Assembly: GCF_000787575.1 (NCBI RefSeq)
Contig: NW_012236526.1
Coordinates: 372,001-436,000 of the forward strand
DNA: 64,000 nucleotides
Direction of reading: 5' to 3'
Source of the DNA: Acytostelium subglobosum LB1
Taxonomy: Eukaryota > Evosea > Eumycetozoa > Acytosteliales > Acytosteliaceae
A model generated the notes under the pieces. The model worked only from the letters and a program-made list of their open reading frames with translations. It was not told where the DNA came from and made no database searches. Positions 58,601 to 64,000 of this stretch are shown in pieces; positions within the stretch are counted from its first letter, which is position 1; every line of letters begins with the position of its first letter. Made by a program: the position numbers and the translations under genes.

Positions 58601-61600
58601 GCTGTCCTTGCCCTTGTAGCCACTGGACGATGAAGGGCCAGAGATCTTGGTGTAGATCGAAACGTAGTCGCCAGCACGCAGCTGGAACGGCTCGGTGAAG
58701 TCAATGCGCTGGATATGTTTGTTGGTCTTGTTGGTCCAGGTGGTGGCCGTCTGGTACATCATTGGCGCGTTCAAGCCGGGCGTGAAGCCGACCTTGGCCG
58801 TGTAAGTGCCCTTGTCACCATAGAGACCGACACCCGTGACGTAGATTTCGCGGTCCGTCTTGAACGAGATGGCGTCGACCATCTCATCGTACGACCACGA
58901 CGAGCTGACGCTGTTGAAACGCGACACGTTGAACACCTTGGGCTGGTGGGCATTCTGCTCCTCAGACTTGGTGATCAGCGAAGACGACCAGATCTTCTTA
59001 ATGAGCTCAATCGACTTGGACTTGTAGTCGTCCAGCAGCTGGTTGTTGGAGCTGGGCTCGGCAGACAGCGCGTCTGTGATGAGCTGCTGTGGGCGATCGG
59101 AGCAGATTGACATGAGCACCTCAGAGAACAGCGGCAGGATGTCGTCGCTGGCCTGGGCCTTCTGCTTGCCCAGCTTCTTGTTGGAGGTCTTGCAGCGATA
59201 GATGATCGTTTGGACGTGGTCGTAGAAATAGACCAAGGCTGGGTCGATGTTCTCGCGTGAGAATGCATCGTCCTCAACGGGGATGCTCAGCAGCGACTTG
59301 ACGTCCAGTTCAAACATCGACTGGAGCAGTGCGGTGAGGATGTATGGCGCGCCGTCGAGCTCGGTAGCGCCGCCATACTTGATTAGGAAGTACAACATGT
59401 GGATTGCGCTCACCTGGAGGTTGGGCGTGTTGTAGACCATTGTGAAGCTCTGGCAGAACAACTTGTTCATCTGCTTCATTACGCTGAGGAAGAAGGCGTG
59501 GTCCGAGGCCACGTGCTTGAACAGCGACTCATGTCTGAAAGTACTGTGAATGAAGCCAATCACTCGGCTGCAGTTGACAGGGTCCTCCAACAATGTCTTG
59601 ATATTCCTGCCCAGCAAAGAGAGTGCTCGGGTGAGTGGCTGCTCAAGGTATGAGAGCACGTCGTTCACCTTGTCCTTGGCGCCATTCTGCAGTGAGCGAT
59701 TCATTGAGATACTGCCAGCGAACTGGTCCCACATAGTCTCTACCGAGTCGAACAGGTCGAGAGTGGCGTCGTGTGTCAGGGTGACCTCGGGCAGTGCAGG
59801 CGAGACAAAGGTCATCGAGGCGCTGGACAGCTCGGTGAAAGACAGACCATAGAGCATCTGTGACACCTGGCTGTACTCCACTGGTGTGCGGAAGTCAAAG
59901 TTGACATTGGAAACGTTGATTATAGTGTAGGCTGTGCTGGGCAGAACGAACTTGATGTTGTTTGAGAAGATATTGAACTTGTACTGGATGCCCGTGCGCA
60001 GCTCGAACGCCTGGTCCAGGTCGAGCTTGGGGTCCGTTGTGACAAACTTTTGGTTGTGGCGCTGGGTGCCATCGCCAGACTCTATGACGACGTTGACCTC
60101 AGTGTTCTCCTTGAGGCTTGGGAGGACGAGACCCCAGAGCAACACTGGACGATCCACACGGAGGAACGAGGTGGACACTCGCATCATCTTACCCTCCTTC
60201 ATCTGTTGCTTGGCGATCGTGAATGTGATCTTGGGCTTCGACTTGATATAGTCAGTCTGTGGCGAGGGTACCTTGATCACGCGGTGCGATGGCTTGCCAT
60301 CCTGGTCGAGGGCATCGAGCAACGCATTGACCAAGACCAAGTTGTCGACCTTGTCTCTTGGGCTAACGAGCTGTACGCGTGGGTTGAATGGCACGCTTGG
60401 ACGCTCTTGGTTGGCGATGAAAATGAGGCGTTGGGTGGCAGTGTCGAACTCAAAGCTCGAGTTCTTGGACAGGTGGAAGGGGCGTGGCGTCGGGTTGATG
60501 GTGGAGGCAGTAACCAGGTCGAGCGACTTGGTGCCGTTGTGATAGAGCTGGTAGGCGTTGCCCGGTAGGAATACTCCGAGGAATCCACGCTCATCGCTGA
60601 TCGCTTTGACACTGGGCAGTGATTTCCTCAGAGTCTTGGCGTTGGTGTTTATCGTTTGCTTCAGCACGATGAAGCCGTACTCACCGCCGCTGACGTCCAT
60701 GATCATCTCCTCTCGCTCGTGCAGTGTGTCCACCTCGCCAAAGCCTGCGTACAATGTGAAGTTGCAGACCTGCTTCAAACCCTTGATATTACCCGAGTAG
60801 TAGAGCTGGTTGGAGAGGCCGACGCGAGCCATCACCACAATATAGGTGAGGCCAATCTCGATCTTTGTGACGGCCGATGTGTCAAAGGGCGCGGTGATCT
60901 TGGTGAATTCCTTGGTGTTCTTGTAGTGGCCCGTTCCAAGCTGGCCAAACAAGTTGTTACCTTTGGCGTAAATACCAGTGTCAGTGACCACAAACACCGA
61001 GGAGTAGGCCGCTTGCAAGTGTAATGTGTTGCCTGTGATATCGGACAGGGGCTCGGGACTGTCCAAGCTGTCCAATGAGACAGCTTCGCCAGACTCTTTA
61101 ACCAGGTAGACCTTGGGCGTGATGGCATCATCGTCGAATCCAGACTCGGTGGCGGCGATCGACTTAATCTTGAGATCCTCAGTGATTTTGGCATGTCCAG
61201 TCGTGGGTGCCATGCCCGGGTACTTGATGACGTTGCCAGCGTCGTTTAGTGCGTACAAGTCTTTGTTGACGAGCACACCGCCAACAAAGATCTGGTCCGT
61301 CTTCTTGTCGTCGCTCTCCGTCTTTGCCAAGCCCAACTCGCTAAAGTTGGCTGCGTTGGAGGATGAAATTGGGGCCAGCTTGTGGAAGAGTCCACTATCG
61401 TCAATGACCAACAACACAGGGTCTATACTAATCACCTTGGACACCTTCTTTGTCTGATCACTGAAGCTCAGTAGCAATGGCTCACTCTCTGCAGTTAGTA
61501 TATCACTAAAGTATTGATTGATTGATTGATGGTTAGTTGATTGATCGATTGATTGAATGAATGAATGAAAGAGTCTACACATACTTCTTGCCAATAAAGA

Positions 61601-63348
61601 ATAGGTTGTTGTCCTTGGTCAAAAAGAAGAGTCCTCCGCGAGCTGATGAGTAGATCTTGGCGATTTGGAAGGAGGTCAACGCTGCGATGATCTTGGGATC
61701 TTCCTTCTCACTGATGATCGATGCGTTGATCGGCTGCAATGTGTTGGTGGTATTGTACAGGTTGATTGGTACCGAGACGCCATCTTGCTCGAAATGGCCC
61801 TCGTCCGAGAGACGCAGGTATCGCAGTCTTGTCTGTGGGAACACGGACGACTGGTCCTCCACCATCTCTATCACGCCAATGCGCTGGGCCTGTGCGTCGG
61901 CAAACAGCGTATAGGGACGTGCACCGAGAGCCACGTCGCCGCGCTCCACGCTCACATAGGTCTCCTCGAATGAGGAGATATTCAGCTGGGCGATAAAACC
62001 CGTCGACATGTCCAGACTCCTAAAGTATATAGTGTCGTCGAATATGATGATCCACGACTTGCTCGCTGATGACGATGATGAAGATGAATGTGCAGCGGCA
62101 GTCGACGAGGAGGAAGAGCCCTCGCCATCATCATCTGCGGTGCATGGACGTGTGTGATAGTCCTTCTTCCATTGAACGACAGTATACTGCTGGCTGTTGG
62201 TCAATGCCAGCTTGAGCAGACCGAGGTTGCAGTGAACAAATACAAAAGGTCCATTGGTGGCCATAGAGTAGACAGTGGTGACCTCGGCGGCCTTGTCCTT
62301 GCTTTCAAACACGATACTCTGACGGAAGTCGAATCGTTCCAAAGGCAAGTAACTCTCGTCGTACTTTTTTAGGTTGGCTGGCAAACTGATGATCATGTGA
62401 TTGAGTGAGTGAGTGATTGCTGACATTCAAGCGTGATGGTAATTGAACTTACAATGATTGATATTTGGATGTCAAGATGAACTTTACAATGTTGAGAGTG
62501 AGGGTTGGATGATTGCGTCCAATTACCAATGACACGAGAGCGGACGACGCCACCAAGTGCTCGAGGTCGTTGTTGTTGGAATGCTGAATGATGTTGATGA
62601 GGAGATCGACCGATGTCTTGATGAGCTGTGCCGAGAACGAATACAGTGATCCTGGCTTTACGTTGTGGAAGTAGTCCTGAAGCAGTTGGAAGCCCCTCTG
62701 ACGAATGACGTCGCTCTTGTCGCCGAGCAGACCAAACAGAAACTGGAAGAACAGCTCGGATGACTTGATCGTGTCGAGTGCCTGCTGGCTGACTGGCGAC
62801 GAGGCGTCCGAGTCACTGCGTGGGGCAGGCGAGGCGCCGTCCTCCTTGGACTGGGTGGATGACGGCGCGGTGGATGCAGACGATGTGGTGGTGGAGGTCG
62901 AGGACGAGGAGTCCTGCATTCGGTCGGGCAGGAAAGACACTGGGTTCTTCCAGAGTATCTGTCGCATGTGCAACAATGCATTCGAGTGCGACATTGGTAT
63001 GGACGATCGGAGGGATAGGAATTTGTTTGATGGCTTGTCCTCGTCGTCATCAGCCTTGTCCTTCTTCTTGTCCTTCTCCATCTCCTTGTCGTCATCGTCA
63101 CCATTACCATCGAGGTTGGTGTAGTAGTCTGTATGCTTTAGGACCTCTTTGTAGAGGTGCAGGAATCTCTCCAACTGCACGCCCTCAATCAGACCATTAT
63201 CGCGGTTAAAACCATTTGAGCCATCCTGAAATGAAGATGTGAATGAAGCTGGAGAGGCATAGCCCTCCATCAATCCAACAACCTCTGTCTTATTCAACAC
63301 ATCACCACTACCATCACGTTGTTGTTGTTGTTGTTGTTGTTGCTCCAT
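52646..63348 (-). CDS. PAM/Highwire/RPM-1 (MYCBP2-type) E3 ubiquitin ligase
   Basis: Exons 63348-62453, 62385-61585 and 61505-52646 give 3,518 residues, the last exon being 8.86 kb. It starts with poly-Gln. RCC1-like repeats lie near residues 770-850 (GIYAKGNNLFGQLGTGHY), a PHR domain at about 1,425-1,580 (FNVSRFN..YVTGVGLYGDKG), a very acidic/basic KEKE-type stretch at about 1,835-2,235, a DOC-type domain at about 2,698-2,790 (FWEASQ, VGWKVIPLEG), a B-box-like motif (about 3,100-3,150), a RING-H2 (CLVCWTECLSEAPSIQLDCG then HHTCIKHLL and CPIC), and the tandem-cysteine C-terminus (FKCRYCCSVAIWYCFGTHHF, HNKHTEL, DECPLHI, GCGICRNV). That tail is the RING-Cys-relay catalytic part of MYCBP2, including the HFCETCH region holding the Thr-directed Cys. 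In animals it controls axons, synapses and turnover of DLK; the role here is open. Confidence 0.93.
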
Positions 63349-63806
63349 TATTAATGTATAATGTTGTTGATGTTAAATGTTGTTGATGTTTGAATGATTG
63401 ATTGAATGATTGATTTGAAAGTTGTTTGGATTATGATTATACAACAATCAAAACAACAAATATGATATATGTACACTATATATCAATATAATAATAGTGT
63501 ATGTACGTCCACTTATATAATATATATGTATGTATGTTGAACAGAGATAGATTAATGTTTGATTGAAAGATTGGATGAACAGAGATGAAAGAGTTGAAGT
63601 CAGACTTTGAAGAATGAACCACACCTTTGGAGGATATTAATATGATTTTGAAATTAATTGAGAAAGTGACTTCAAGGTCATCCGATCAAGCATGGTCGTC
63701 AAACCCTCGACCTTACCTTACCTTGTTGTACCCATATTGTAGGAGTAGGAGTAGTTGGTCATTCGTTTAATCATATTTATTGATATCGTCCCGACAATGA
63801 CACTCT
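63349..63806. promoter_or_regulatory. upstream region of the MYCBP2-type gene
   Basis: 458 bp with TGTTGATGTT direct repeats and TGATTGAT runs next to the ATG, a TATA-rich block (63470-63535), and the 3' end of the next minus-strand gene. Confidence 0.4.
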
Positions 63807-64000
63807 TCATGGCACTGGGGACTTGGTAACTGCTGATGCTACATTGGCACATAGTTGAGTGGCTAATGTCACTGCATGATTGATTACCATCCATGCACTA
63901 TTACCTCCACTATTACTATCACTTCTTACTCTATTGGCTTCCAAGTGGAGTTGGAGGTTGGAGTTAGTTGTTGATCGATCCAATCTATCAATCAAATAAC
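63807..64000 (-). CDS. unknown protein, last exon (runs off right edge)
   Basis: The minus strand is open from base about 63980 to a TGA at 63807 with about 55 codons of coding-like sequence (RSTTNSNLQLHLEANRVR, AWMVINHAVTLATQ, CANVASAVTKSPVP). A likely acceptor (TTGATAG) near 63981 precedes it, so this should be the C-terminal exon of a gene lying mostly outside the window. An alternative frame at the edge ends early in a stop. I do not recognise the family. Confidence 0.45.
   Translation of the reverse strand, partial: YLIDRLDRSTTNSNLQLHLEANRVRSDSNSGGNSAWMVINHAVTLATQLCANVASAVTKSPVP

Noticed and set aside
1-64000. Transposons, retroelements, tRNA genes, CRISPR
   Set aside because: No transposase, reverse transcriptase, integrase or terminal repeat pair, no cloverleaf with A and B boxes, and no regular spacer array was seen by eye; a tRNAscan or repeat search could still change this.

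Overview
The window reads as nuclear DNA of a social amoeba (Dictyostelia). The evidence is short introns with GT..AG ends, runs of Gln, Asn, Thr and Ser in proteins, TAA-rich stops, AT-rich spacers, and proteins that match well-known Dictyostelium families (GskA, large NAD-GDH, sedolisin TPP1, dictomallein-type M66, dictyostelid ankyrin-like proteins). Exons are far less AT-rich than in D. discoideum, so a moderate-GC lineage such as Acytostelium is my guess. The species is an inference. I see no tRNA, rRNA, CRISPR array, transposon or retroelement.

Left third (1-22,000): a 5' gene fragment runs off the left edge, followed by a five-exon FAM91A1-like trafficking gene, a C2-ankyrin-SAM-TKL kinase, ribosomal protein S29 (uS14), glycogen synthase kinase 3 (gskA), two tandem small secreted Cys-rich paralogues, a Neo1/ATP9-class P4-ATPase, the exon-junction protein Y14, and an insulin-degrading-enzyme-type M16 protease.

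Middle third (22,000-44,100): an unusual protein joining two starch/glycogen-binding CBM20 modules to a ubiquitin-specific protease, an eight-exon HAP2/GCS1-like (gamete fusogen family) secreted protein, a spliced gene carrying two copies of a dictyostelid ankyrin-like module, TAF8, a Tim17-like membrane protein, TRM112, a nu-class GST, an M66 metalloprotease homologue with a Thr/Pro mucin-like stalk and a lost zinc motif, a small basic probably mitochondrial protein, and NAD-dependent glutamate dehydrogenase.

Right third (44,100-64,000): a sedolisin/TPP1-like protease, an SR splicing factor with RRM, two zinc knuckles and an unusually long intron, an STB6-like membrane protein, and a 3,518-residue PAM/Highwire/RPM-1 (MYCBP2-type) E3 ligase with RING plus tandem-cysteine domain. 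A last exon of another gene enters from the right edge. Genes are closely packed: several convergent pairs are only about 80-170 bp apart and several divergent pairs share 240-980 bp promoters. Exon joins were worked out by hand from GT/AG sites and reading frame; all the multi-exon models below, except the 5' end of the P4-ATPase, give whole-codon totals. Coordinates in each CDS entry span first to last coding exon, with the exon list in the evidence.
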